Shown: positions 35,859-45,350, counted from the stretch's first letter. The stretch is 64,000 nt of DNA from SZUA-318 sp964412015 (GCA_964412015.1 CAYPMO010000005.1:89831-153830); one strand, 5' to 3'. The notes: generated by a model from the letters alone, not told the origin. A program made the numbers and translations.

Positions 35859-36257
35859 CTATCGCTCGATCCTCACCTTCAGACCCGCGACCGACATCGT
35901 GGCGTTGGTCGGGGATGCGGCTGCGACGGCGATCACCTGGGGCAGGTCCGCCTCGCGATCATCCAGGTCGATGCCGAACCGGATCCGCGTGTCCCCGGCG
36001 GGGCTCACCAGGATCACCCGCTGGCGCGCGGCGCCTCCGGCACCGGGGACCGAGTAGACCTGCGTCATTCCCTGGGCCTCGAACCCGCGCACGCCCGTCC
36101 CCGTGAACTCGAGTACGACGGCCCCGAGCGCCTGCGGCGCGATCACCGTCGCGTTCAGCACGCCGGGGCCCTTCGGGCCCGAGTCGCACCCGGCCAGCGC
36201 CAGGACCGCAACGACGATGGCACCCCGGAGCCCCGCCTTCCAACGTCGGGTCTTCAT
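35859..36257 (-). CDS. Small lipoprotein coupled to the M6 protease gene
   Basis: A 132-residue protein with a clear lipobox (VVAVLALAGC), then a beta-rich domain (LNATVIAPQALGAVVLEFTG, TQVYSVPGAGGAARQRVILV, RIRFGIDLDD, ATMSVAGLKVRIER). No family is recognised; the beta-sandwich feel is compatible with a cohesin-like or immunoglobulin-like fold, but that is guesswork. Its ATG overlaps the stop of the upstream M6 protease gene (ATGA), so the two are made together and the lipoprotein may anchor or chaperone the protease. Confidence 0.65.
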   Translation of the reverse strand: MKTRRWKAGLRGAIVVAVLALAGCDSGPKGPGVLNATVIAPQALGAVVLEFTGTGVRGFEAQGMTQVYSVPGAGGAARQRVILVSPAGDTRIRFGIDLDDREADLPQVIAVAAASPTNATMSVAGLKVRIER

Positions 36258-38812
36258 CGCCGCACCTCTCCCTTCGTCCGGGGCGTCACGGGGATCACGA
36301 CCGTCCTCGCGCCCAGCATCGCCCTCGCCGGGGCCGTCAGCGGAAGCCCGGGGTGCGCCAACACCCAGGCGCGGAAGTCCCCGAGGTCGTAGCTGCCGTC
36401 GTTGTTCCCATTCCAGTCCAGGAAGGCGGACTGAGCCGTGCTCAGCGACGGCCCGCTCAGCAGGAATTTCGATGCCAGCGCGGACGCGGCGATCACGGGC
36501 TCGACGACCTCGAGCGTGAACGTCCCCTCCGCGTGGAGGCCGATGGCGTCGGTCACTTCCACCGTGAGCGGGAACGAGCCCGTCTCGAGCGCCGCCCCGG
36601 TGAGCTGGCCCACATGGTCGAGCGCAAGCCCGACGGGGAGCCTCCCCTCCACGAGCGTCCATGCGTACGGCGCCGTCCCGTTCACCGGCACGAGCGTGAC
36701 CTTCGGGTCCTCGGCCGCGGTGATGCGTACGGCCGCGGAGGACACCCCATACGTGAGCTCGAACTCCGCCGTCGCCGTGACGGGGCCGTCGAGCGTCACC
36801 GTGGCCGGATTGGGTTGCCCCGCGAGCGCCCCGGTCCACCCTACGAACGCGAACCCCGTGCGGGGACGGGCCTCCACGGTCACCGTCGTGCCCCGGGCGA
36901 ACCAGAGGTCGGAGGCAGCAGGCATGGTCACGAACGTGCCGGGAGCCACGCCGTCCTGCCCTCCCGCCATGGAGAGCGCCAGTTCCACCTGCTCGCCTCC
37001 GTAGCGCGCGACGAGCTCGAGGTCCTCGAGCGGCGTCTGGACCGTACGGACCCGTGGCGCCGACGCGTCGTCGGTCCATTCGACGAAGGGGCGCCGCACG
37101 CCCGGCTCGATGCTCTCGCCCACGGCCGCCTCGAGCGTGAACGTGTCGAACGGGGCCGAGCGGTGCGTGAACCCGGCTTCCGACACGGCCGCGCCGTTCA
37201 CGCGGAACAGTCCTCCCGTGCCCGTGTCGCCCTCGGAGCGCACGGTCACGCGCGTGAAGCGCGTGCTGGTCCGGAACGAGACCGAACCGTCGCTCTTCTG
37301 GATGTCGAGCAGGGTGAGCCCGGAGGCCTTCCCCAGGTCCGTCATGGACGACGGTTCGGAGGCGGCGTGGAAGACCCGGTTCTCACCTTCCACCTTCACG
37401 CCCCCGCAGCCCATGAGGGGCCCCACGAACGGAAAGGGATCGCCGGCGTTGCCCCGGCCGCAGCCGACGGTAGCCAACTCGTTCAACCCGTCCGCCTCGC
37501 GGAGCCAGACGCCGAGCACCGATCCCGCATTCACCTTGTTGTGGCGCCACTGCAAATCCAGGATTGGCTGGCTGATCCGCCACACCAGGAGGCCGCTGTT
37601 GTAGATCCGCTGGTCGAACCCGATCGGCTGGCGGTTCTCGAGCAGGTAGAACTCGCCCGATCCGTCCGCCGCGTCCACGAGGTAGATCTTCCCGGTGGTC
37701 TCCACGGGGGGAAGCGTCAGCGTTCCGAGGTCCGTGTCGAGCTGGAGCGTCTCGACGTCGGCCCATCCGAGGACCAGCTTGCTCCACGCGCTCAGGTGGC
37801 AGGGCACGTCGGGCGAGGCTCCGTTGCATCCCCAGTTGCCCGAGGCCATGAGGTCCCAGTTGCCCGCACCCTGGTGCTTCCCGTCGCGCTCGTCCGTGTC
37901 GTACAGGTCCGGGAGCCCGAACGCGTGGCCCAGCTCGTGCGTGAGCACGCCGATCTCGTTGATCTGGGCGCCCCCGCACGCGTAGACGGGCCCCACGGCG
38001 TAGTCGTCCACCTGGATGTGCCCGCCGTTGGCGCTCGGCGTGGCCGTGACATACGCAGCCGACGGCGTCACCGCACCGTCGCTCAGCGACCATTTGTGGG
38101 ACCAGATGCGGTACTCCTTCCCCGGCCTTCCGCACTCCGCCCCGGACGTTGGGTGGAGGACCACCAGCACGTCCACGTAGCCGTCGTCGTCGCCCGAGTT
38201 GGCGATGCCGTCCGGCCCGTCGTTGTCGTAGGCTCCCCAGTCGAACGAGGCGGGCACCTTCCGGAGGAGGTCGAGGATGAACACCCCGGCCGTGTTCGGG
38301 ACCAGCCCGCTCTCCCCGCCCGTGGCGACCGTATCGCTCACGCTCGACTGGATCCAGTCCTGCACGTCGCCCCGGAGCGTCATGAGGTTGCCGGAGACCT
38401 CCCCGTAGTACGAGGTGATCGTCCTCGGGCCGTCGCCGAACAACGTCTCCCACACGAGGTCCCTCGCGAACGGAGCCGAGGCCGCCGAATTGGAGTAGAG
38501 CCCCAGCAGCACCGGGATCCGGACGGTGCCCGCGACCGGCCCCTCCCTGGGCCCAAGGGCCATCGCGGGCCCCACGCGAAGGGCCTCCGCGCGGACCGGC
38601 CCGAGCTCCCGGAGGCGCTCACGGAGCCGTATCGCGCGTCCGTGGCGGAACTGGAAGGCGCCCGGGTTGGCGGCGATGAACGCCCGGTACCCCTCCGGGA
38701 GCGGCGTGCCGTAATGCTCGCCCAGCATCTCGACGTCCTGGCCGACGGCCGACGTGGCGACCGCGACGAGCAGCGCGAGCGCCAGACAGGGTACGCCGGA
38801 AGATGGACGCAT
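36254..38812 (-). CDS. Secreted M6-family zinc metalloprotease with Ig-like and dockerin-like modules
   Basis: An 852-residue secreted protein: signal peptide (ALALLVAVATSAVGQ), M6 (immune inhibitor A-like) catalytic domain about residues 95-500 with zinc motif HELGHAFGLPD (H292, E293, H296), and MASGNWGCNG. Bacterial repeat domains follow near 625-685 (ARPRTGFAFVGWTGALAGQP), then an Ig-like/putative-cadherin segment near 700-775 (WTLVEGRLPVGLALDHVGQL). Near the C-terminus a single dockerin-like calcium loop (LDWNGNNDGSYDLGDF) is present. It likely degrades extracellular protein. The downstream lipoprotein gene is coupled to it. Confidence 0.88.
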   Translation of the reverse strand: MRPSSGVPCLALALLVAVATSAVGQDVEMLGEHYGTPLPEGYRAFIAANPGAFQFRHGRAIRLRERLRELGPVRAEALRVGPAMALGPREGPVAGTVRIPVLLGLYSNSAASAPFARDLVWETLFGDGPRTITSYYGEVSGNLMTLRGDVQDWIQSSVSDTVATGGESGLVPNTAGVFILDLLRKVPASFDWGAYDNDGPDGIANSGDDDGYVDVLVVLHPTSGAECGRPGKEYRIWSHKWSLSDGAVTPSAAYVTATPSANGGHIQVDDYAVGPVYACGGAQINEIGVLTHELGHAFGLPDLYDTDERDGKHQGAGNWDLMASGNWGCNGASPDVPCHLSAWSKLVLGWADVETLQLDTDLGTLTLPPVETTGKIYLVDAADGSGEFYLLENRQPIGFDQRIYNSGLLVWRISQPILDLQWRHNKVNAGSVLGVWLREADGLNELATVGCGRGNAGDPFPFVGPLMGCGGVKVEGENRVFHAASEPSSMTDLGKASGLTLLDIQKSDGSVSFRTSTRFTRVTVRSEGDTGTGGLFRVNGAAVSEAGFTHRSAPFDTFTLEAAVGESIEPGVRRPFVEWTDDASAPRVRTVQTPLEDLELVARYGGEQVELALSMAGGQDGVAPGTFVTMPAASDLWFARGTTVTVEARPRTGFAFVGWTGALAGQPNPATVTLDGPVTATAEFELTYGVSSAAVRITAAEDPKVTLVPVNGTAPYAWTLVEGRLPVGLALDHVGQLTGAALETGSFPLTVEVTDAIGLHAEGTFTLEVVEPVIAASALASKFLLSGPSLSTAQSAFLDWNGNNDGSYDLGDFRAWVLAHPGLPLTAPARAMLGARTVVIPVTPRTKGEVRR

Positions 38813-38926
38813 ACCGGAGGAGCCTCCTGGTGGAGTCGCCTTCGTTACCCGGCCCCGGCGGGGCGGGTTCCCGGGTTACGCGGTGCCGCGGGCTCGCCGT
38901 GAGGCGCCGCTCCAGCGCCCCTCGAC

Positions 38927-39505
38927 TCAGGACGCTCCGCGTTGCAGGTCCTGACCGCGGATCTCCAGCTCCGCCGCGATCGAGCGCATGCCGTCGATGA
39001 CGTTCTGGAAGTGTACGTTACGCTCGAGACCGATGAGCTCGATTCCATGCTCGACCTGCTCGCGGCTGACGCCCGCGGCGAAGGCCCTGTCCTTGAGCTT
39101 CTTCACGACCGACTTCGGAGTCAGGTCGTCGATCCCCGAGGGTCGAACCAGGCAGCAGGCGTGCACGAGACCGGAGACCTCGTCGCACGCGTAGAGGACA
39201 CGGTCCAGCTCGGTCTCGGGCTGGACGTTCGTGAACTCCGGGCGGTGCGCGAGGATCGCGTGTGTCACCTCCTCCGGATATCCCAGCTCCCGGAGACGCT
39301 CCACGCCCTTCAGGGGATGATGCTCGGGGTACTTCTCCCAGTCCAGGTCGTGGAGCAATCCAGCGAGCCCCCACAGGTTCTCGTCGGCTCCCTTGAGGCG
39401 GGCGTAATGCCGCACGGAAGCTTCCACGGCGTACATATGTTTGCGAAGGCCCTCGTTCTCCACCCACTCGTGGAGGAGGGCCAGGGCGTCGGCGCGGTCG
39501 GGCAT
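38927..39505 (-). CDS. HD-domain phosphohydrolase-like protein
   Basis: A 192-residue HD-domain protein: KHMYAVEASVRHYAR provides the first histidine, GLLHDLDWEKYPEHHP the HD pair, and HAILAHRPEF the distal histidine. The LHDLDWEKYP form is characteristic of a family of small HDIG-type hydrolases annotated as possible nucleotide phosphohydrolases. The substrate is unknown. It starts with ATG at 39505 and appears monocistronic, facing no divergent partner, 111 bases downstream of the endonuclease III gene on the same strand. Confidence 0.8.
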   Translation of the reverse strand: MPDRADALALLHEWVENEGLRKHMYAVEASVRHYARLKGADENLWGLAGLLHDLDWEKYPEHHPLKGVERLRELGYPEEVTHAILAHRPEFTNVQPETELDRVLYACDEVSGLVHACCLVRPSGIDDLTPKSVVKKLKDRAFAAGVSREQVEHGIELIGLERNVHFQNVIDGMRSIAAELEIRGQDLQRGAS

Positions 39506-39616
39506 GATGGCCTCGGTGGATGTGCGGAGGGCACCGTTAGGTTGGCGACCGGGGCCGCAGGGGTCAACGCCGTCCGACGCCGCCGCGCGAGCGTAGGTGC
39601 CCGAGCGACGTGATCC

Positions 39617-40267
39617 CTACACCCTCGAGGACGGACACAGGTGCGACACCACGCACGCCTCGCAGCGAGGCTTCCTCGCGTCGCAGACGCGGCGCCCATG
39701 CCAGATGAGCAGGTGGGACAGGAGGGCCCAGCGCTCCTTCGGGAACAGGGCCATGAGGTCCTGCTCGATCCTCTCCGGCGCAGTCTCCCTGCTCAGCGCC
39801 AGCAGGCCGGAGAGGCGTCGCACGTGCGTGTCCACCACGATGCCCTCGGCCACGCCGAACGCGCTGCCGAGGATCACGTTGGCCGTCTTGCGCCCCACAC
39901 CCGGGAGCCCATGGAGCTCGGCCATCGTGCGTGGAACCTCCCCGCCGTGCTCGGTCGCCACGGCCCGCGCGAACCCGATGATGTTCTTCGCTTTGTTCCG
40001 GAAGAACCCCGTGGAGCGCACGATCTCCTCGACATCCTCCTGTGGGGCGGCGGCCAGGGCGTGCGCGTCCGGATAGCGCCGGAACAGGGCCGGCGTCACC
40101 ATGTTGACCCGCTCGTCGGTCGTCTGGGCCGAGAGGATCGTGGCCACCGCGAGCTGAAACGCATCCGTGAAGTCGAGCTCGGTGCGAGCCTCCGGGTATT
40201 CCCGCCACAGGAAGTCGTAGATCTCGGTGGCCCGCTCGCGGAGCGCTCTCTTCGACTCCCTAGGCAT
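39617..40267 (-). CDS. nth: Endonuclease III
   Basis: A 216-residue DNA glycosylase/AP lyase of base excision repair, removing oxidised pyrimidines. The helix-hairpin-helix LPGVGRKTAN carries catalytic K127, VVDTHVRR carries catalytic D146, and the 4Fe-4S cluster cysteines are C195, C202, C205 and C211 in the expected C-x6-C-x2-C-x5-C spacing. Length is normal. The ATG overlaps the end of the upstream hypothetical gene by eight bases, so translation is probably coupled. Confidence 0.95.
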   Translation of the reverse strand: MPRESKRALRERATEIYDFLWREYPEARTELDFTDAFQLAVATILSAQTTDERVNMVTPALFRRYPDAHALAAAPQEDVEEIVRSTGFFRNKAKNIIGFARAVATEHGGEVPRTMAELHGLPGVGRKTANVILGSAFGVAEGIVVDTHVRRLSGLLALSRETAPERIEQDLMALFPKERWALLSHLLIWHGRRVCDARKPRCEACVVSHLCPSSRV

Positions 40268-41060
40268 CGGTCGCGACGCTCTCCGGGACGGTGATCCTGC
40301 GATACGCCAGCGCCGAGGGCGCCGGGACGGCATGGCGTGGCGGGGTCTCGCCGCGTACCACGGCCTCCGGATGCGCGTTCAGGTGCGCGAAGAGGCGCGC
40401 TGCGAGCTTGAGCACCTCGCCGGCGTTCGTGAACGAGTACAGCTCCTCCATCTCTCCCCCCGGCAGCGTGCTCGCGTAGTCCGGGCCCTCGTCCCGCAGC
40501 GTCGCCGAAAGCCACGTTCGTGCTTCCATGAGCGGTGCGGCCGCCAGGGGAGCCACGCCGAGCCCGGGGCGCTCGTCCCACATGCCGGTGACGAGCAGAA
40601 CGTGGAGGAGGCCGCTGCCCGAGACGGTCCAGAACATCCCGTCCACGGCCTCGGCCGGCTCCGGCGGCTCGTCGCGCGTCCAGAAGAGGCGCCGAGGGAG
40701 CTGCACATAGGCGGCGGGAAGCGGGGGCTCGGGAGAGCCTTCCACGCGCTCGGTGCGGACAAGCCAGCGGGCCGCCGGCGTGTCCACGAGGTAGAAGGGG
40801 CGCCCCGCGCGCTCGAAGTGGTAGAAGTGGAACGCGAGCGTCACGTACTCGAAGAGAGCCGGGCCGGACGCGTCGGACCCGAGTTGCTTGAGGCGCGCCC
40901 CCACCGACGCGAGAGTCATGAACACCCCAGGATCACTCGGGTCCTCGCGCAGTTCGGCGGCCTCCTGGAACACCTCGTCGGCCCAGGCGCGCGCACCCTC
41001 CACCTCCGGGAACGCGAGTTCCAGGGGTGTCAAGCGGGCGTAGGCGTCGTGGAAGCGCAT
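40260..41060 (-). CDS. Hypothetical protein upstream of nth
   Basis: A 266-residue protein without signal peptide or membrane segment. Visible features are an acidic helix-rich start (YARLTPLELAFPEVEGARAW), a mid-section rich in aromatics (YVTLAFHFYHFERAGRPFYL, YVQLPRRLFWTRDEPPEPAE) and a helical C-terminal region (VLKLAARLFAHLNAHPEAVV). No family is recognised. Its position between a zincin-like gene and nth, with overlapping ends on the nth side and an 11-base gap on the other, makes it part of a minus-strand operon. Confidence 0.6.
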   Translation of the reverse strand: MRFHDAYARLTPLELAFPEVEGARAWADEVFQEAAELREDPSDPGVFMTLASVGARLKQLGSDASGPALFEYVTLAFHFYHFERAGRPFYLVDTPAARWLVRTERVEGSPEPPLPAAYVQLPRRLFWTRDEPPEPAEAVDGMFWTVSGSGLLHVLLVTGMWDERPGLGVAPLAAAPLMEARTWLSATLRDEGPDYASTLPGGEMEELYSFTNAGEVLKLAARLFAHLNAHPEAVVRGETPPRHAVPAPSALAYRRITVPESVATDA

Positions 41061-41071
41061 GACGGGTGTGC

Positions 41072-41806
41072 CTACCCCTCCGCCCCGCACGGTTCCGCCT
41101 CGGCGTCGGACTCGAGTACGACGGGCTCACTCGTGCCGAAGAGCCGCTTGACCGACTCCCACCAGGTCCGCTTGCGCACGAGGACGAGCTCGAGCGTGGC
41201 GTCCTCCTCTTCCACCCCCAGGATCCACACGAAGTGCACGTCGCCAAGCTCCTCGGGCCGCGGGATACGCCAGCGCGTTCCGCGCCAGTCGAACTCGATC
41301 CAGCGCACTGCCTCGAACTCCTTCTCCCCCCAGGCCTGCTCCAGATAGAAGTCGCTCTCCACGCGGTAGAGCCCTCCACCCAGCGCATCCCCCTTCTGGA
41401 AATACCACGGGTCGAAGTCTTCTCCGTCGTCACGCTTGAAGGTCTCGTCCAGCGCGTAGTCGACACCCTCCAGCGCGTCCTCGCGCGCCAGCGACTCCAG
41501 GTGGTGTCGGAGCTCGTGGGTCAGCGTTTCCCACAGCTCCGCGCTCCAGTCGAAGTCGGGGGTGCGCGCCGCGAGGTTCCGGAACGAGCCCCAGTAGAGC
41601 ACGACCTTCGAGCGGGTGGTCTCCGGACCGCCCCAATCCGAGGCGAAGTCCTCGGTGACGCACTCTCCCAGCGTGAAGATGTCGGGACGCGTCGGGTGGG
41701 GCACCGACTCCCGGCTCACCACGAGGCCGTCGATCCCCTCCTTGTATTCCTCGGGGATCTCCTCATAGGCCTCCAGGGCCGCCCGCTCGAAGTCCTTGTA
41801 CTTCAT
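41072..41806 (-). CDS. Zincin-like metallopeptidase family protein
   Basis: A 244-residue cytoplasmic protein with a HELRHHLE motif near residue 98 (an HExxH zinc site, preceded by ELWETLT). The family is the minimal zincin-like metallopeptidases of the PF06262 type, whose substrates are mostly unknown. The C-terminal half (GTRWRIPRPEELGDVHFVWI, LELVLVRKRTWWESVKRLFG) is extra sequence without recognised domain. It begins 24 bases after the NSS transporter stop and runs into the operon with the hypothetical protein and nth. Confidence 0.7.
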   Translation of the reverse strand: MKYKDFERAALEAYEEIPEEYKEGIDGLVVSRESVPHPTRPDIFTLGECVTEDFASDWGGPETTRSKVVLYWGSFRNLAARTPDFDWSAELWETLTHELRHHLESLAREDALEGVDYALDETFKRDDGEDFDPWYFQKGDALGGGLYRVESDFYLEQAWGEKEFEAVRWIEFDWRGTRWRIPRPEELGDVHFVWILGVEEEDATLELVLVRKRTWWESVKRLFGTSEPVVLESDAEAEPCGAEG

Positions 41807-41830
41807 GCGCCCCCCTGGGGGCCGCGCGGC

Positions 41831-43300
41831 TCAGTCGCCCGCCTCGCGCGCCACCGGATCCGCGTCGGTCGGCCCCAGCGCCGAGAGCCAGCGATTGGCG
41901 GCGATGAGGCCGATCAGCACCACGCCCCACTGGATGAGCACCGAGCCCACGTTGTAGGTGCTGAAGAGCGTCCACGTGGAGCGCAGATCGGCGCCCCGGG
42001 CGCTCCAGAGCCACCATGCCATCAGCACCACCGCTTCTACGACCACCAACCGCATCGCCCAGTCCCACCAGGCACCGATGCGCACGTCCGAGTGCTCGTG
42101 GTTGATGAACGTCTCCCGCCATTTCGTCACGCCGTACTTCAGGACCGCGAAGGCGAAGAAGAACCCGGACGCCATGAGGCCGACGCCCCACACCCAATCC
42201 TGGTTCTGGAAGACCCCGAGCTTCAGCGCGGACGGGGTTCCGAGCAGGATGCCGGCTACGCCGACCATCGTGAGCGCGCGGCTCCGCGGCACCCCGCGGT
42301 CCACGAGCGCCCGCGTCGCGAGCTCGATCATCGAAATCAGGCTGGTCCACGCCGCGAAGAAGAGCGCCAGGAAGAAGAGTGCCATGAAGAAGCGCCCGGC
42401 GGGAATCTGTGCGAAGAGCTGCGGGATCCAGATGAACGTGAGTCCTTCGTTGCCGGCCCCAACGATCTGCGACGCGGCATTCGGCATGATCGAGAAGACC
42501 GTGCAGAGCACCATGATCCCCGACAGCAGCGAGATCGAGTTGTTCCCGAACCCGATCACGAACGCGTTGAGCGCGGTGTCCTCGCGGCGACTCATGTAGA
42601 CGGCGTACGTGGTGATGAGGCCCCAGCCCGCTCCCGTGTCCCACGCGTTCTGCGTGAGCGCTTCCAGCCAGATCCGATGGTTCGCGAGCTCGGCGAGGCT
42701 CGGGGTGAACATGAATGCCAGGCCGCGCGACGCGCCCGGGAGGGTGAGCGCCCTCAAAGCGAGCATCACCACCAGGAGGACCAGCGTCGGCATGAGGACC
42801 TTGGCCGCCTTCTCGATGCCCTTCACGCCCCGTGAGACCACGAAGAGGCCGAGGCCCATCGCGGCCACGTGCGTCACGAGCGCCTGCCAGGAGGACTGGT
42901 AGCCGCTCCAGAACGCATCGGGCACTCGCGTGGGGATCTGCCCTGCCACGGTGGCCACGAAGAAGCGCAGCGTCCAGCCCGTAACCACCGAGTAGTAGAA
43001 CATGATGGCCACGGCCACGAACGCGACCCACGCCCCCATCCATGCGAAGGCCGGACCCAGGGTCTTCACGAACGCTCCGATCGGCCCCCGGCGGGTCGCC
43101 TTCCCCATCGCGAACTCGAGCATGACGAGTGGCACGGACCAGGCGAGAAGGAACACGACCCACGCCACCAGGAACGAGCCGCCCCCGTTGTTCGCGACGA
43201 TGCGGGGGAAGCGCCAGATGTTACCGGTGCCCACGGCCATGGAGATCATGGCCAGCAACATCCCCCACCGGGAGCTGAAGACCTCGGATCGGGAGGTCAC
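41831..43300 (-). CDS. NSS-family sodium-dependent amino acid transporter
   Basis: A 489-residue LeuT-fold transporter with about 12 hydrophobic helices. The first helix has the family signature SMAVGTGNIWRFPR, which binds sodium and substrate, followed by GGGSFLVAWVVFLL. Helix 3 has FYYSVVTGW. Helices 6 and 8 have FIWIPQLFAQIPAGRFFMAL and FFAAWTSLISMIELATRA. It cotransports neutral amino acids with sodium, possibly methionine or alanine if the microprotein at 35562 is its partner. The GTG start is one base after the MscL stop, so it is coupled to mscL upstream on the minus strand. Confidence 0.92.
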   Translation of the reverse strand: MTSRSEVFSSRWGMLLAMISMAVGTGNIWRFPRIVANNGGGSFLVAWVVFLLAWSVPLVMLEFAMGKATRRGPIGAFVKTLGPAFAWMGAWVAFVAVAIMFYYSVVTGWTLRFFVATVAGQIPTRVPDAFWSGYQSSWQALVTHVAAMGLGLFVVSRGVKGIEKAAKVLMPTLVLLVVMLALRALTLPGASRGLAFMFTPSLAELANHRIWLEALTQNAWDTGAGWGLITTYAVYMSRREDTALNAFVIGFGNNSISLLSGIMVLCTVFSIMPNAASQIVGAGNEGLTFIWIPQLFAQIPAGRFFMALFFLALFFAAWTSLISMIELATRALVDRGVPRSRALTMVGVAGILLGTPSALKLGVFQNQDWVWGVGLMASGFFFAFAVLKYGVTKWRETFINHEHSDVRIGAWWDWAMRLVVVEAVVLMAWWLWSARGADLRSTWTLFSTYNVGSVLIQWGVVLIGLIAANRWLSALGPTDADPVAREAGD

Positions 43301-43301
43301 G

Positions 43302-43763
43302 TCACGTCGTCTCGAGCTGCGACGTGCAATGCGGGCAGCGCGTCGCCTTCAGGGGAATCGTCGAGCCGCAGAACGGGCACTCCTTCGTCGAGGGCGGCGC
43401 CGGAGGCGGCGCCTCGGCCCGCTTCAGCTGGTTGATACCCTTCACCAGAAAGAACACGGCGAACGCGATGATGGTGAAGCTCACCAGGGCGTTGACGAAT
43501 ATGCCCAGGTTCAGCGTGACCGCCCCGACTTCCTTGGCGGCGGCCAGCGTCTCGTAGGGACCGGGAGAGGTCCCCTCCCGCATGACGAGGATGATGTCCT
43601 GGAAATCGATGTCGCCGATGAGCATCCCGAGGGGCGGCATCATGATGTCGTTCACGAAGCTGCTCACGACCGTCCCGAACGCGCCGCCGATGATGATTCC
43701 GACGGCCATGTCCACTACGTTGCCGCGTACCGCGAATTCCCTGAACTCCTTCGCGAATCCCAT
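43302..43763 (-). CDS. mscL: Large-conductance mechanosensitive channel MscL with C-terminal zinc ribbon
   Basis: A 153-residue MscL. It has the amphipathic N-terminus (MGFAKEFREFAVRGNVVDMA), TM1 with the hydrophobic gate (VGIIIGGAFGTVVSSFVNDI), a periplasmic loop, TM2 (LVSFTIIAFAVFFLVKGINQ), and then an unusual C-terminal zinc ribbon (CPFCGSTIPLKATRCPHC) in place of the usual short bundle. Two CxxC pairs about ten residues apart should bind one zinc. MscL releases solutes during osmotic downshift. It is transcribed ahead of the NSS transporter gene. Confidence 0.93.
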   Translation of the reverse strand: MGFAKEFREFAVRGNVVDMAVGIIIGGAFGTVVSSFVNDIMMPPLGMLIGDIDFQDIILVMREGTSPGPYETLAAAKEVGAVTLNLGIFVNALVSFTIIAFAVFFLVKGINQLKRAEAPPPAPPSTKECPFCGSTIPLKATRCPHCTSQLETT

Positions 43764-43897
43764 AAGTGCCTCGCTGCCGAAGATGACGGCCCACCGCGCC
43801 CACGGCGGGACGCGCGTGCAATAGGGCGTGCTCGGGGCCGAGGCCGCAAGCTCTGCGGGGCGTGGACAGCGACGAGTGCGGGACGCCGGCCTCGACC

Positions 43898-45217
43898 TCA
43901 GCGGCCGAGGCGCTCCCGTATCCAGCCCACCGCTCCGTCGGCCGGGATCCGCACTTGCTCCAGCGAGTCGCGGTCACGGACGGTGACCGTGCCGTCCTCG
44001 TTGGTCTGACCGTCCACCGTGAGGCACCAGGGCGTGCCCGCCTCGTCCTGCCTGCGGTACCGCCTTCCGATGGAACCGGCTTCGTCGTAGAACGACGGAA
44101 TCGAGGCGCGCCGGAGGCTCTCGTGCAGCTTGACGGCGAACTCCGGCAGGCCGTCCTTCTTCACCAGGGGGAAGACGGCCGCCTTGATCGGCGCGAGCCG
44201 AGGCGCCAAGGCCAAGACGACGCGCTCCTCGCCCTCCACTTGCTCCTCGCGGTACGCGTCGACCAACAGGACCAGGAGCAGCCGGTCCACGCCCATGGAC
44301 GTCTCGATGACGAAGGGCACGTAGCGCTCGTTCGTGGCCGGGTCGATGTACTCGAGGCGCTTGCCCGAGTACTCCTGGTGCCGGCGGAGGTCGAAATCGG
44401 TTCGGTTGTGGATCCCCTCGAACTCCTTCCAGCCGAAGGGGAACCGGTACTCGACGTCGAACGCCTTCTTGGCGTAGTGGGCGAGCTCGTCCTGGGTGTG
44501 CTCGTGGAACCGCAGGTTCTCCTCGCGGATGCCCAGCGATGCGTGCCACGCCATGCGCTCGGCCTTCCAGCGCTCGAACCATTCCTCGTCCGTGCCGGGC
44601 TTCACGAAGAACTGCATCTCCGCCTGCTCGAATTCGCGCGTCCGGAAGATGAAGTTCCCCGGGGTGATCTCGTTGCGGAACGCCTTCCCGATCTGGGCGA
44701 TGCCGAACGGGATCTTCTGGCGCGCCGCCGTCTGGACGTTCAGGAAGTTGACGTACTCGCCCTGCGCGGTCTCCGGCCTCAGGTAGATCGTCGAGGCGGC
44801 ATCCTCCACGGGCCCTATGAACGACCGGAACATGAGGTTGAACATCCGGGGCTCGCCGAACGCGTCCCGGGTCCCACAGGCAGGGCACTGCCCACCCTCG
44901 ACCTCGGGCAGGTCGGCGCGGAAGCGTCTGTGGCAGTTCGAGCACTCCACGAGGGGGTCGGTGAACCCCTCCACGTGCCCAGACGCCTCCCACGTGCGCG
45001 GGTGCATGAGGATCGCGGCGTCGAGTCCCTCGATGTCGTCTCTCTGGTGGACCATCGCGCTCCACCAGAGGTCCTTGATGTTGCGCTTCAGCTCGACGCC
45101 GAGGGGACCATAGTCCCACACGGAGCCCGCGCCGCCGTAGATCTCGGAGGACTGAAAGACGAAGCCACGCCGCTTGGTGAGCGAGACGAGCTTGTCCATG
45201 AGGTCGGGGGTGGCCAT
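43898..45217 (-). CDS. glyQS: Glycine--tRNA ligase, dimeric class II type
   Basis: A 439-residue class II aminoacyl-tRNA synthetase of the eukaryote/archaea-like dimeric form. The N-terminal motif is FVFQSSEIYGGAGSVWDYGP. A zinc-binding insert has CSNCHRRF and CPACG. Motif 2 includes RPETAQGEYVNFLNV and GKAFRNEITPGNFIFRTREF; motif 3 is SMGVDRLLLVLL. The anticodon-binding domain follows (APIKAAVFPLVKKDG). It charges glycyl-tRNA. Divergent from nfuA across 133 bases. Confidence 0.96.
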   Translation of the reverse strand: MATPDLMDKLVSLTKRRGFVFQSSEIYGGAGSVWDYGPLGVELKRNIKDLWWSAMVHQRDDIEGLDAAILMHPRTWEASGHVEGFTDPLVECSNCHRRFRADLPEVEGGQCPACGTRDAFGEPRMFNLMFRSFIGPVEDAASTIYLRPETAQGEYVNFLNVQTAARQKIPFGIAQIGKAFRNEITPGNFIFRTREFEQAEMQFFVKPGTDEEWFERWKAERMAWHASLGIREENLRFHEHTQDELAHYAKKAFDVEYRFPFGWKEFEGIHNRTDFDLRRHQEYSGKRLEYIDPATNERYVPFVIETSMGVDRLLLVLLVDAYREEQVEGEERVVLALAPRLAPIKAAVFPLVKKDGLPEFAVKLHESLRRASIPSFYDEAGSIGRRYRRQDEAGTPWCLTVDGQTNEDGTVTVRDRDSLEQVRIPADGAVGWIRERLGR

Positions 45218-45350
45218 AGGTCGCCAAAGCTACCCGGCACTCCGAACGCGATCAACGGCCCGGCGTGAACCCTCCCCGGCCGGAGGGGTATGCGGTGATC
45301 TTCGGGAACGCGCGCGCAGAATCCCGGTCCAACCCAGAGAGAGCCAGCCG

